41,156 nt of DNA, from assembly GCA_001770475.1 (NCBI GenBank), contig MERB01000007.1:202-41357 (forward strand), given 5' to 3'. A program made the position numbers and the translations under genes. Position 1 is the first letter of the stretch; each line of letters opens with the position of its first letter. This stretch comes from Betaproteobacteria bacterium RIFCSPLOWO2_02_FULL_66_14 (GTDB taxonomy: Bacteria > Pseudomonadota > Gammaproteobacteria > Burkholderiales > SG8-39). The notes beneath the pieces were generated by a model. The model was not told where the DNA came from. It worked only from the letters and a program-made list of their open reading frames with translations, and did no database searches. This document shows, piece after piece, positions 15,346 through 25,146 of this stretch.

Positions 15346-16080
15346 ATGCCTGCCCTGCGCGTCGGACTGTTCGTCACCTGCCTCGTCGACCTGATCCGGC
15401 CGCGGATCGGGTTCGCCGCGCTCGAGTTGCTCGAAGCCGCCGGCTGCGAAGTCGTGGTTCCGCCGACGCAGACCTGCTGCGGGCAGCCGGGCTGGAATTC
15501 GGGCGACCGTGCGTCGGCGCGCTCGCTCGCCGAGCGCGTAATCGCGGAATTCGAGGGGTTCGACTACGTGGTTGCGCCCTCGGGATCGTGCACCGGCATG
15601 ATCAAACGGCATTACCTCAAGGTGTTCGCGGGCGAGGGTGCGTGGCTCGCGCGCGCCGAAGCGCTCGCGGCGAAGACCTTCGAGCTGACGGATTTTCTCG
15701 CCAGCGTCATCGGCCTGGAGCGCGTGCCGGGACGTTATTCGGGCTCCATCACCTACCACGACTCGTGCGCGGGCCTGCGCGAGCTCGGAATCCGGGAGCA
15801 ACCGCGCGCGCTGCTCGCGAAAATGCCCGGGGTCCATCTCATTGAAATGAAGGACGCGGAGACCTGCTGCGGGTTCGGCGGCACGTTCTCCATCAAGTTC
15901 GGCGACATCTCGGCGGCGATGGCGCAGACCAAGTGCGAACGCATCCGCGCAAGCGGCGCGCAGGCGGTGGTGCTCGGCGATCTGGGCTGCATGCTGAACA
16001 TCGAGGGACGCCTGCGCCGCTCGGGCGACGAGACGACCCGCGTGCTGCACGTCGCCGAAGTGCTGACGGCGGGGACGTAG
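15346..16080 (+). CDS. lutA: LutA/YkgE-type (Fe-S)-binding lactate oxidation subunit
   Basis: 244-aa cytosolic protein with two CCG (cysteine-rich) domains. The first has PTQTCCGQPGWNSGD; the second has ITYHDSCAGLRELGI, AETCCGFGGTFSIK and LGDLGCMLNIEGRL. This is the LutA/YkgE/GlcF-like architecture that holds Fe-S clusters in L-lactate oxidation. The stop TAG at 16080 is directly followed by the lutB ATG, so translation is probably coupled. In LutABC, LutA and LutB carry the electron-transfer clusters and LutC is a small accessory subunit. LutC is not present here. Confidence 0.88.
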   Translation: MPALRVGLFVTCLVDLIRPRIGFAALELLEAAGCEVVVPPTQTCCGQPGWNSGDRASARSLAERVIAEFEGFDYVVAPSGSCTGMIKRHYLKVFAGEGAWLARAEALAAKTFELTDFLASVIGLERVPGRYSGSITYHDSCAGLRELGIREQPRALLAKMPGVHLIEMKDAETCCGFGGTFSIKFGDISAAMAQTKCERIRASGAQAVVLGDLGCMLNIEGRLRRSGDETTRVLHVAEVLTAGT

Positions 16081-17502
16081 ATGCAGTTCGCGTCGATCCA
16101 CTTCAAGCAGCGTGCGGCTGGCGCGCTCGCGAACGAGCGCCTGCAGGGCAATCTGCGGCGCTTCGGCAGCGGGTTTGCCGACAAGCGTACCGCGGCGCGC
16201 GAAGCCTATGGAGCCGATGCGTTCGAGCAGCTGCGCGAGGCGAGCGCGGCGATCCGCGACCGCGCGCTCTCCGATCTCGATGCCTGGCTGCTCCGATTCG
16301 AGCTCGAGGCGACGCGCCGCGGCACGACCGTGATCTGGGCCGAGGACGCGGACGAGGCCTGCGCCCGCGCGCTGGAGATCTGCGCGCGGCACGGGCTGAA
16401 GAAGGCGATCAAGTCGAAGTCCATGCTTTCCGAGGAGGCCGCATTGAACGCGGCGCTCGCGGCCGCCGGCGTGCAGCCGATCGAGACCGATCTCGGCGAG
16501 TACATATTGCAACTCGCCGATGAGCCGCCCTCGCACATCATCGCTCCGGCGATCCACAAGGACCTGGGCGAGGTGTCGGAACTCTTCGCCAGGCATCACG
16601 GCAGCGCGCCCACCGACGACATCGCGCGCATGACGCGCGAAGCGCGCGACGTCTTGCGTACGCATTTCCTGTCGGCCGACCTGGGGGTTTCAGGGGGCAA
16701 TTTTCTCGTCGCGGAAACCGGCTCGGTCGCGATCGTCACCAACGAAGGCAATGGCCGGATGGTGACCACGCTGCCGCGGGTGCACGTCGCGATCACCGGC
16801 ATCGAAAAGGTGATCGCGACGCTCGAAGACCTCTCGACGCTCAACCGCATCCTCGCCCGCTCGGCGACCGGGCAGGAGATCTCGAATTACTTCTCCATCC
16901 TCACGGGACCGAAGCGCGCTGACGACACCGAGGGCCCCGAGCACAACTACGTGATCCTCGTCGACAACGGCCGCACGCGTTTCATCGGTGGCGAACTGCG
17001 CGAGATGCTGCGCTGCATCCGCTGCGGCGCGTGCATGAACCACTGTCCCGTCTACCAGACCGTGGGCGGACACAGTTACGGTTGGGTGTATCCGGGACCG
17101 ATGGGGTCGGTGCTGACGCCGGTGTTCCAGGGACTGGAGAACGCGCTCGATCTGCCGCAGGCGGCAACGCTGTGCGGCGCCTGCCACGTGGCCTGCCCGG
17201 TGAAGATTCCGCTGCCCGAACTGCTGCGCACGCTGCGCGAAATGCAGCTCGAGCGGCGGCTGCGGCCCTGGGGCGAGCGCGCTGCGTTCGCGGCATGGGC
17301 GTTCACTGCAACGCGTCCGCGGCTGTACGCCTGGATGACCCGGGTCGCGGCGCGGGTCCTGAAAGGGATGGGCGGACGCAAGGGTCGGATCGCCCGCCTG
17401 CCGCTCGCGGGCCACGGCTGGACCCTGGGCCGCGATTTCCCCGCGCCCGAGGGCCGAACCTTCCGCGAGCTGTATCGTGCCGGCGTTCGACGGAAAGCTT
17501 GA
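16081..17502 (+). CDS. lutB: LutB/YkgF-type iron-sulfur lactate oxidation subunit
   Basis: 473-aa protein in the expected LutB layout. An N-terminal LUD (DUF162) domain contains VIWAEDADEACARAL, KSKSMLSEEAALN and GVSGGNFLVAETGSV. Two 4Fe-4S motifs follow: CIRCGACMNHCP at about residue 313 and LCGACHVACPVKIP at about residue 365. A C-terminal DUF3390-like tail is typical of LutB. It starts 1 nt after lutA. The next gene downstream is a cation transporter rather than lutC, and its start lies inside the lutB 3' end. Confidence 0.9.
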   Translation: MQFASIHFKQRAAGALANERLQGNLRRFGSGFADKRTAAREAYGADAFEQLREASAAIRDRALSDLDAWLLRFELEATRRGTTVIWAEDADEACARALEICARHGLKKAIKSKSMLSEEAALNAALAAAGVQPIETDLGEYILQLADEPPSHIIAPAIHKDLGEVSELFARHHGSAPTDDIARMTREARDVLRTHFLSADLGVSGGNFLVAETGSVAIVTNEGNGRMVTTLPRVHVAITGIEKVIATLEDLSTLNRILARSATGQEISNYFSILTGPKRADDTEGPEHNYVILVDNGRTRFIGGELREMLRCIRCGACMNHCPVYQTVGGHSYGWVYPGPMGSVLTPVFQGLENALDLPQAATLCGACHVACPVKIPLPELLRTLREMQLERRLRPWGERAAFAAWAFTATRPRLYAWMTRVAARVLKGMGGRKGRIARLPLAGHGWTLGRDFPAPEGRTFRELYRAGVRRKA

Positions 17503-18388
17503 GCGCTACGCCTGGCTCTCGATCGCGGCGGCGTTCGCGACCATCGGGATCAAGACTGCGGCCTGGTATGTCACCGGGTCGGTCGGGCTGCTCTCGGATG
17601 CGCTCGAATCGGTGGTCAATCTCGCAGCAGCGGTACTCGCGCTCTCCATGCTACGGCTTGCTGCAGCGCCTCCGGACGACGCGCATCCGTATGGGCGCTT
17701 CAAGGCGGAGTATTTCGCCAGCGGCATCGAAGGCGCGCTGATCGTCTTTGCGGCCGGCACCATCGCCTTCGCGGCGGTCCCACGGCTGATTGCGCCGCAG
17801 CCCATTGAGGCGGCCGGGTTCGGGATCGCGCTTTCGGTCGTCGCGTCGATCATCAACCTCGCGGTGTCGATCACGCTGGTCGGCGCGGGTCGCCGCGAGC
17901 ACAGCATCGCACTCGAAGCCGACGGCCGGCACCTGATGACCGACGTCTGGACGACTGCCGGCGTGGTCATCGGCATTGCATTGGTCTGGTTCACGGGCTG
18001 GCTGATTCTCGATCCGCTGATCGCGCTGGCGGTGGCGGTGCACATCGTCTGGACGGGCGTAGGACTGATGCGCCGTTCGTTCTCCGGCCTGCTCGATGCC
18101 GCGATCGCGCCCGAAGAGCGCGCCGAAATGGAAAAAATTTTCGCAGAGTACCGGCGGCGCTACGGGATCGAAATCCACGCCGTGCTCACGCGCCAGGCGG
18201 GCGCGCGGCGCTTCATATCGTTTCACCTGCTGGTGCCGGATCAGTGGCCGGTTGCGCAGGCGCACCAGCTTTCCGAGGAGATCGAGGAGCGAATCCGCAT
18301 GCTCGTGCCGAACGCGATTACGTTCACCCACCTCGAGCCGATTTCGCACCCCTCGTCCTACGACGACATCAAGCTCGAGCGCTGGTAG
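17477..18388 (+). CDS. cation diffusion facilitator family transporter
   Basis: 303-aa CDF metal efflux protein with six hydrophobic segments followed by a cytosolic ferredoxin-like domain of about 85 residues. Family marks are GSVGLLSDALESVVNLAAA (transport-site Asp in helix 2), HPYGRFKAEYF before helix 3, and HLMTDVWTTAGVVIG (HxxxD metal site in helix 5). Substrate is probably Zn(II), Fe(II) or Mn(II). The first site reads SDALES, which does not settle the metal. The start is GTG at 17477, overlapping lutB by 26 nt; no better in-frame start is evident. Its 3' end overlaps the convergent mnmC 3' end by 20 bp. Confidence 0.88.
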   Translation: MPAFDGKLERYAWLSIAAAFATIGIKTAAWYVTGSVGLLSDALESVVNLAAAVLALSMLRLAAAPPDDAHPYGRFKAEYFASGIEGALIVFAAGTIAFAAVPRLIAPQPIEAAGFGIALSVVASIINLAVSITLVGAGRREHSIALEADGRHLMTDVWTTAGVVIGIALVWFTGWLILDPLIALAVAVHIVWTGVGLMRRSFSGLLDAAIAPEERAEMEKIFAEYRRRYGIEIHAVLTRQAGARRFISFHLLVPDQWPVAQAHQLSEEIEERIRMLVPNAITFTHLEPISHPSSYDDIKLERW

Positions 18389-20291
18389 CGCGCCGCAGCT
18401 CCCGCAGGCGGAATCGACCCGGGTCGAGCGCGTCGGCGAGCCGCGCTTCGAGCGGCAGCGGCTCGCCCCCGAGCTGGCTTGCTAGCAGCTCTGCACCAAG
18501 CGCAGCCCACAGCAGGCCGCGCGAGCCGAAGGCGAAGCAGCCGTACAGTCCGTCGAGGCGCGGCAGCGTCGCAAGGCGCGGATTCTTCGGAGCCGCCGCG
18601 TCCTCGTCGGCAAGCGGCCCGATGAGCGGCAGGCGATCGGGCGCCACCGCGCGAAATCCCACCAGCCCTTCGAGCGTCGCGGGGTCGAGTTCCGCCCCGG
18701 CGCCGGGAAGAATTCGCGCCAGCCGCTCGAGATTGCCGGCATGGCTGTCGGCGCGCGCCGCCGGATCGTCGTCTTCGAAATCGTAGGTCGCGCCCGCAAT
18801 CGTCTCGCCGTGAATTTCAGGCAGCACGAAGCCGCCACGCAGCACCACCACTTGCGGCGTCGCAACGCGGTCTCCCGGCAGAAAGCTGATCTGCCCGCGC
18901 ACGCGCCGGATGCGCAGCGCACGCGCCGGGGCGAGTTCCACCGCGCCGGCTGCGTTCGCGAGCACGGCGACCGGTGCTTGCGCGATCGCGCTGCCATCGC
19001 GGTCCAGCGCGACCCAACCGTCGTCAGTGCGCGCGAGCCGTGCAACTTCCCGGTCAAAAATTGGCTGCATGCGCGCTCCGGAGGCAGCGAGCAAAGCCGC
19101 GACGAGCGAGAAAGGCTTGATCCAGCCGCTCGTGGGAAACCACAACCCGCCGGCGGCGACCGGAACGCCGGCGTGCGAGCTCGCCTCCTCGCGCGTCGCG
19201 TACTGCGCGTACTCGGGCGGCAGGGCGAGGACGGCGAGCGCGCGGCGCTGGGCGTCTTCTTCGCGCGAATCGCGCGCAAGCTGAAGCACGCCGCTGGCAT
19301 CCCACACGGGCGAGGGCGCGGCCTCCTCGAGCCCTCGCAGGCGCGTCAGCACGGCGAGGAATCCGGCGCGCGTCAGCCGCGCGAAGAGGCTGTCGTCCGG
19401 CGTGACGACGGGGTGGAACACGCCGGCGTGGCGCCCCGGATCGCCCGCGACCGGTCGCGGGCGGCGTTCGATCAGCGCGACCTCCCAACCGCGGGCGCAC
19501 AGCCGTTCGCAGACCGAAGCTCCGGCGATGCCGGCACCGATGACGAGCGCCCGCCGCCGCGCCGCCGGCGGCTCGATGGCGCGCGAGACGCGCCGCAGGC
19601 GCGCGCTCAGCATGTCGCGCTTGCGCGCGAATCCCGGCTGCTTCTCGACCTCGTATCCCGCTTCGCCCAGCGCATCGCGGACCGAACCCGCCGCGCTCCA
19701 GGTCGCCGCGGTGGCGCCCGGCGCGCAGGCGCGCGCAACGAGCCGCAGCAGTTCTGGCGACCAGAGTTCCGGATTGTTGCGCGGATCGAATCCGTCCAGG
19801 AAAACCGCGTCGGCCGCCAGGCGCAGGTCGCGCAACGCGCGCAGCGCATCGGCCAGCGCGAGCGTGAGCACGACGCGCCCGCCTTCGAACTCCAGGCGGT
19901 GCACGCCCGGAACGAGCATCGGCCAGGCCGCGTGCAGTCGAGCCGAGAGTGGCGCGAGTTCCGGATAACGCGAATGCGCGGCTTCCAGGTCGCGACGGGA
20001 AAACGGATGTTTTTCGACCGACACGAAGTGCAGCCGCTCGCAGCGCGCCGCATCGTTCCGCCAGGCGTCCCAGGCGGTGAGAAAATTCAGCCCGAGACCG
20101 AATCCCGTTTCGAGCACGGTGAATGAAGGCCTGCCGCGCCAGCGCGCAGGCAGCCCGTTGCCGCCGAGAAACACGTGGCGCGACTGACCGGGACCGCCTT
20201 CGGCGCTGTGATAGACGTCGCCGAAGGCCTCGGAAAACGGCGTGCCGTCGGCGGCGAATGAAAGCCGCGCGGGGCGCAGGGGCTCGACCAT
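18369..20291 (-). CDS. mnmC: bifunctional tRNA mnm5s2U synthesis enzyme MnmC
   Basis: 640-aa fusion of a C-terminal FAD-dependent oxidase and an N-terminal SAM methyltransferase. It converts cmnm5(s2)U34 of tRNA to mnm5(s2)U34. The N-terminal half (1-240) has FLGGNGLPARWRGR, LETGFGLGLNFLTAW and VFLDGFDPRNNPELWSPELL, all MnmC/DUF752 hallmarks. The oxidase half opens with the dinucleotide motif VIGAGIAGASVCERL at about residue 251, followed by RHAGVFHPVVTPDDSLFARL. The length fits E. coli MnmC (668). The ATG at 20291 lies 7 nt after a TATACT box on its own strand and has no Shine-Dalgarno, so its mRNA may be leaderless. It is divergent from mmsA. Confidence 0.94.
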   Translation of the reverse strand: MVEPLRPARLSFAADGTPFSEAFGDVYHSAEGGPGQSRHVFLGGNGLPARWRGRPSFTVLETGFGLGLNFLTAWDAWRNDAARCERLHFVSVEKHPFSRRDLEAAHSRYPELAPLSARLHAAWPMLVPGVHRLEFEGGRVVLTLALADALRALRDLRLAADAVFLDGFDPRNNPELWSPELLRLVARACAPGATAATWSAAGSVRDALGEAGYEVEKQPGFARKRDMLSARLRRVSRAIEPPAARRRALVIGAGIAGASVCERLCARGWEVALIERRPRPVAGDPGRHAGVFHPVVTPDDSLFARLTRAGFLAVLTRLRGLEEAAPSPVWDASGVLQLARDSREEDAQRRALAVLALPPEYAQYATREEASSHAGVPVAAGGLWFPTSGWIKPFSLVAALLAASGARMQPIFDREVARLARTDDGWVALDRDGSAIAQAPVAVLANAAGAVELAPARALRIRRVRGQISFLPGDRVATPQVVVLRGGFVLPEIHGETIAGATYDFEDDDPAARADSHAGNLERLARILPGAGAELDPATLEGLVGFRAVAPDRLPLIGPLADEDAAAPKNPRLATLPRLDGLYGCFAFGSRGLLWAALGAELLASQLGGEPLPLEARLADALDPGRFRLRELRRATSARA

Positions 20292-20298
20292 GCGCGGC

Positions 20299-20304
20299 AG
20301 TATA
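20299..20304 (-). promoter_or_regulatory. -10 box 7 nt before the mnmC ATG
   Basis: The minus strand reads TATACT-GCCGCGC-ATG. Transcription would be expected to begin at or next to the A of the ATG, giving a leaderless mRNA. Confidence 0.5.
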
Positions 20305-20338
20305 TCGAGCGTAGAATTTGCGCCAGCCAGGAGCTCGC

Positions 20339-21856
<1,518 letters not shown>

Positions 21857-22190
21857 GCCGCACCCGAACTTTCCGGCGGTCCCGCGTGCTGGCTCGAGGA
21901 TCTGGCGTCCTGAGTCACAAGTTCGCATACGGATATTCCCCGTTTCTGGTCCGATCTCGTGATTCCCTGCGCTTCTCGGCGTTGCGGGGAATCATGAGAC
22001 ACCGAAGCGACCCTCGGGCACGAACATGGCCCACGGCGCACCGCCGTGGCTGCAGTGTCTCGGGAGTTCGGCAACAACGGCCGAAGTCCCGGGATCGAAG
22101 AAAACCATCACGGATTTCGGACTCGGCACGCTGGCGGGCCGGCGCGTACGCGTGCTAGCATACCAACTGGTTGTCTAGTTGGAGGTGGGG
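21857..22190. other. gene-free, hairpin-rich gap upstream of the toxin-antitoxin pair
   Basis: No convincing gene lies in these 334 bp. Three stable hairpins do. One is 21955-21970 with 21984-21999: 16 pairs including two G-U, with a 13-nt loop. One is 22031-22037 with 22043-22049 (CCACGGC/GCCGTGG). One is 22061-22072 with 22080-22091: 12 pairs with one mismatch. GAGACAC (21996-22002) can also pair with GTGTCTC (22055-22061), enclosing the middle hairpin and competing with the first. The first part, 21857-21950, shows no structure I can support. Confidence 0.6.
22153..22182. promoter_or_regulatory. candidate operator of the toxin-antitoxin pair
   Basis: TGCTAGCA (22153-22160) is a perfect 8-bp palindrome. 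Three bases later CCAACT (22163-22168) and AGTTGG (22177-22182) form an inverted repeat with an 8-nt spacer that ends at the Shine-Dalgarno. Antitoxin autoregulation through such dyads is usual for this family. The site is inferred from position. Confidence 0.45.
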
Positions 22191-22448
22191 ATGGGCATCA
22201 CCGTGGGCGCCTTTGAAGCCAAGACCAAGCTGGCCGAACTGCTCGACAAGGTCGAGGCCGGCGAAACGGTCACGATTACGCGCCGGGGCAGGGCCGTGGC
22301 GCAGCTCGTGATCGTGAAACCGCAGGATGAACAGGAGCGGATGCGTAAGCTCATCGAGGAAATCAAACGGACGCGCGTGGGCCGGGACCGGGGCGCCGGT
22401 CCGGGCACCACGATCCGGGAACTGGTCCGGGCAGGGCGCAAGTACTGA
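22191..22448 (+). CDS. Phd/YefM-type antitoxin of a type II toxin-antitoxin pair
   Basis: 85-aa protein. The N-terminal GITVGAFEAKTKLAELLDKVEAGETVTITRRGRAVAQLV is the Phd/YefM DNA-binding fold. The basic, flexible C-terminus (IKRTRVGRDRGAGPGTTIRELVRAGRKY) would wrap the toxin. The ATG at 22191 has GGAGG 5 nt upstream, which decides it against the in-frame TTG at 22179. Its stop TGA overlaps the toxin ATG (ATGA). It would neutralise the PIN toxin and, with it, repress the operon through the dyads just upstream. Confidence 0.9.
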   Translation: MGITVGAFEAKTKLAELLDKVEAGETVTITRRGRAVAQLVIVKPQDEQERMRKLIEEIKRTRVGRDRGAGPGTTIRELVRAGRKY

Positions 22449-22897
22449 TGTCGCTCGTGGTCGACTGCTCGGTGACCTTGCCGTGGTTTCTCGAGGACGA
22501 GCGCAGCAGATTCACCGATCGGCTGCTGGGCGCCATAGACCGGGCCGAGTATTGGGCGCCATCGGTTTGGCGACTCGAGATGCTCAACGGCTTGTTGATG
22601 GCGGAGCGCCGCAAGCGCATCGACAGGGCGTGGCGCATCGAGTCGGTCGACCAGATTGCGCGCTTGAACCTGCGCATCGACCCGACGCTGCCGAACGTGA
22701 TGGCGATCGGGGCCTTGGCGGAGCGCCATGGCCTGAGTGCATACGACGCCGCCTATCTCGAACTGGCGAAACGGCAGGGATTCGCGCTTGCCACGCTTGA
22801 CCGCGATCTCGTACGGGCCGGCGCTGCGGAGGGGATGGCAGTGCAGTCGCCCGGCCGTTCAGGCGTGGCGCAGAAGCCCCGGCGCTACAATATCTAG
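22448..22897 (+). CDS. vapC: PIN-domain toxin (VapC family)
   Basis: 149-aa PIN-domain ribonuclease toxin. The four acidic residues expected to hold Mg/Mn are present: D6 (LVVDCSV), E44 (WRLEMLN), D100 (LSAYDAAYLELA) and D118 (TLDRDL). VapC toxins cleave tRNA or rRNA; the target cannot be read from sequence. The start overlaps the antitoxin stop by one base. The last 15 or so residues (SPGRSGVAQKPRRYNI) run past the usual end of the fold, into the region holding the parE -10-like TACAAT (22886-22891). All catalytic residues are intact, so the toxin looks active. Confidence 0.9.
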   Translation: MSLVVDCSVTLPWFLEDERSRFTDRLLGAIDRAEYWAPSVWRLEMLNGLLMAERRKRIDRAWRIESVDQIARLNLRIDPTLPNVMAIGALAERHGLSAYDAAYLELAKRQGFALATLDRDLVRAGAAEGMAVQSPGRSGVAQKPRRYNI

Positions 22898-22926
22898 TAG
22901 AGCAATGAAGCACGCACACTAGATTC

Positions 22927-24900
22927 ATGGCCAAGCCGATCTACGACGCCTCAGCGATCCAGGCCCTGAAGGGACTGGAGCCGGTTCGCCGCATGCCGGG
23001 GATGTACACCCACACCATCCACCCGCTGCATGTGGTTCAGGAGGCGATCGACAACGCGGTCGACGAGGCGCTCGCCGGTTTCGGCAAGCGCATCACCGTG
23101 AGCGTGTTCAAGGACGGCTCCTACCAGGTCGAGGACGAGGGCCGCGGCGTACCGGTCGACATGCACCCGGTCGAGAAGAAGCCCGCAGTCGAAGTCGCGT
23201 TCACGATGCTGCACGCGGGCGGAAAATTTTCCAGGTCGGGCGACGCGGTGTACCAGATGTCGGGCGGGCTGCACGGCGTCGGTGTCGCGGTGTCGAACGC
23301 GCTGTCGACGCGCTGCGAGGTCACGGTCTACCGCAACGGCCGGAAGCACACCATCGCATTCGCCGACGGCGAACTGAAGCAGAAGCTGAAAAGCGAGAAG
23401 TCGAAGGATTCGCGCCGCACCGGCACCGTGGTGCGGCTCTGGCCGGACGCGAAGTATTTCGATTCGCCGAACGTGCCGCCCGCCGAACTCGAGCACCTGG
23501 TGCGTTCCAAGGCCTATCTGCTTCCGGGCCTCGCGACGGTGCTCCGGGCGGAGGGGCGCGAGGACCGCGTCTGGAAATACGAGCGCGGCATGGCGCAGTA
23601 CTTCGAATTCATGCTCGCCGGGCGCGAACTGGTGGCGCCGCTGTTCGCCGGGGAAAAGTACTTCGACGAAAGGAGCGCGGCCGATCTCGCCGACATCGAG
23701 GCCGGAGAGGGCGCGGCGTGGGCGATCGGCTGGGTCGCCGACGGCGAAGTATTCGCGGACAGCCACGTCAACCTGATTCCGACGCGCTCGGGCGGCACGC
23801 ACGAGGCGGGGTTTCGCAACGGCGTGTTCGATGCGCTCGTCAAGTTCATGGAAACGCGCAGCCTGACCCCCAAAGGCGTCAAGCTGATCGCCGACGACCT
23901 CTGGGGGCGCGCGTGTTTCACGCTATCGGCGCGCATCGTGCGCACCCAGTTTCACGGCCAGACCAAGGAAAAGCTCACCACCCGCCACGCCTCGAAACTG
24001 CTGCAGCTGTGCGTCAACGACGCCTTCGAGCTGTGGCTCAACCAGCATCCCGACGAGGGCCGCAGGATCGTCGATCTCGCGATCGAGCAGGCGATGGCGC
24101 GGCTTGCGCGCGGCAAGAAGTTCGAGCGCAAGAAAGGATCCGGCGTCGCCACGTTGCCCGGCAAGCTGGTCGACTGCGCTTCCGACGACACTTTGCGCAA
24201 CGAGCTGTTCCTGGTCGAGGGCGATTCCGCCGGCGGCTCCGCGAAGGAAGCGCGCAACAAGGAGACGCAGGCGGTGCTTCCGCTGCGCGGCAAGGTGCTC
24301 AACACGATGTCGAAGGATGCACGCACCGTGCTCGCGAACAAGGAGCTGCAGGCGATCGCGACCGCGATCGGCGTCGATCCGCATGGGCCCGAGGACCAGC
24401 CGGATCTCTCCGGACTGCGCTACGGCAAGGTCGTCGTCATGACCGACGCGGATGTCGACGGCGGGCATATCCAGGCGCTGCTGCTGACGTTTTTCTTCAT
24501 GCACGCGCCGCGGCTGGTCGAATTCGGGCGTCTTTACGTTGCGCAGCCGCCGCTCTACAAGGTCGAAGTGCCGGGGCAGGGCAAGAGCCGGCCGTCGCGG
24601 CGCCTGTACTGCCTCGACGAGGACGAACTCGAGGAAGCGCTCGGCGCGCTGCGCAAGGAAAAGGTGAAGGAAGGAAGCTGGGAAATTTCGCGCTTCAAGG
24701 GCCTGGGCGAGATGAGTCCCGAGCAGCTCTGGGAAACCACCATGAACCCGGACACGCGGCGACTGGTGCGGATGCAGCTCGATCCCTCGCGTCTCGCGAA
24801 AGTGCGCGCCGCGTTCGAGCTGCTCATGGATTCGGGCGAAGCCGAGGGCCGCCGCAACTGGATGCGCGATCACTGGAAAACGGTCGAGGCGGATGTCTAG
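22927..24900 (+). CDS. parE: DNA topoisomerase IV subunit B
   Basis: 657-aa ATPase subunit of topoisomerase IV, which decatenates daughter chromosomes. The GHKL ATPase domain has QEAIDNAVDEALAGF (E39, N43, D46), GRGVPVDMHP and GGLHGVGVAVSNALS. The Toprim domain has VEGDSAGGSAKEARN at about residue 432, PLRGKVLNT and VVMTDADVDGGHIQALLLTFF. The C-terminus ends in GEMSPEQLWETTMNPDTRRL. The length (E. coli ParE 630) and the lack of the roughly 170-residue GyrB insertion favour ParE. A TACAAT lies 36 nt before the ATG, inside the vapC 3' end. Two small genes separate it from parC. Confidence 0.95.
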   Translation: MAKPIYDASAIQALKGLEPVRRMPGMYTHTIHPLHVVQEAIDNAVDEALAGFGKRITVSVFKDGSYQVEDEGRGVPVDMHPVEKKPAVEVAFTMLHAGGKFSRSGDAVYQMSGGLHGVGVAVSNALSTRCEVTVYRNGRKHTIAFADGELKQKLKSEKSKDSRRTGTVVRLWPDAKYFDSPNVPPAELEHLVRSKAYLLPGLATVLRAEGREDRVWKYERGMAQYFEFMLAGRELVAPLFAGEKYFDERSAADLADIEAGEGAAWAIGWVADGEVFADSHVNLIPTRSGGTHEAGFRNGVFDALVKFMETRSLTPKGVKLIADDLWGRACFTLSARIVRTQFHGQTKEKLTTRHASKLLQLCVNDAFELWLNQHPDEGRRIVDLAIEQAMARLARGKKFERKKGSGVATLPGKLVDCASDDTLRNELFLVEGDSAGGSAKEARNKETQAVLPLRGKVLNTMSKDARTVLANKELQAIATAIGVDPHGPEDQPDLSGLRYGKVVVMTDADVDGGHIQALLLTFFFMHAPRLVEFGRLYVAQPPLYKVEVPGQGKSRPSRRLYCLDEDELEEALGALRKEKVKEGSWEISRFKGLGEMSPEQLWETTMNPDTRRLVRMQLDPSRLAKVRAAFELLMDSGEAEGRRNWMRDHWKTVEADV

Positions 24901-24909
24901 GAGGGCGCA

Positions 24910-25146
24910 ATGGCTGCCAGAAAAAAGAGCAAGCCGTTCTGGGAACGCGGCTACAACGGGCACGTCTACTGGGCGGGCAAGGTGAAGCTCGGCAAGATCA
25001 CCTTGCACCTCGCGGGCGACGCGCCGCACAAGTACGCCTGGGAGGCGGGCAGCCGCAGCGGCGCCGCGGACGAACTCCACCGCGCCAAGCAGGCGGTCGA
25101 GACGGCGGTGGCGATCACCGACCGGCAGCTCGACCTGTTCCCGTGA
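24910..25146 (+). CDS. small unassigned protein between parE and parC
   Basis: 78-aa protein, no recognised family. The N-terminus is basic (MAARKKSKPFWERGYNGH). The middle reads VYWAGKVKLGKITLHLAGDAPHKYAWEAG, with a regular alternation suggesting a short beta sheet, and the C-terminal third (GAADELHRAKQAVETAVAIT) looks like an amphipathic helix. No signal peptide, no cysteine. The start at 24910 follows AGGAGGG 5 nt upstream, a strong ribosome-binding site, and lies 9 nt after the parE stop. Its TGA overlaps the GTG of the next gene. A real, translated gene in the topoisomerase IV operon is likely, but no function can be given. Confidence 0.72.
   Translation: MAARKKSKPFWERGYNGHVYWAGKVKLGKITLHLAGDAPHKYAWEAGSRSGAADELHRAKQAVETAVAITDRQLDLFP

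Noticed and set aside
23718-25142. Long upstream part of the frame that ends at 25535
   Set aside because: It overlaps parE out of frame; only the portion from GTG 25143 has a signal peptide and coupling to the preceding stop.
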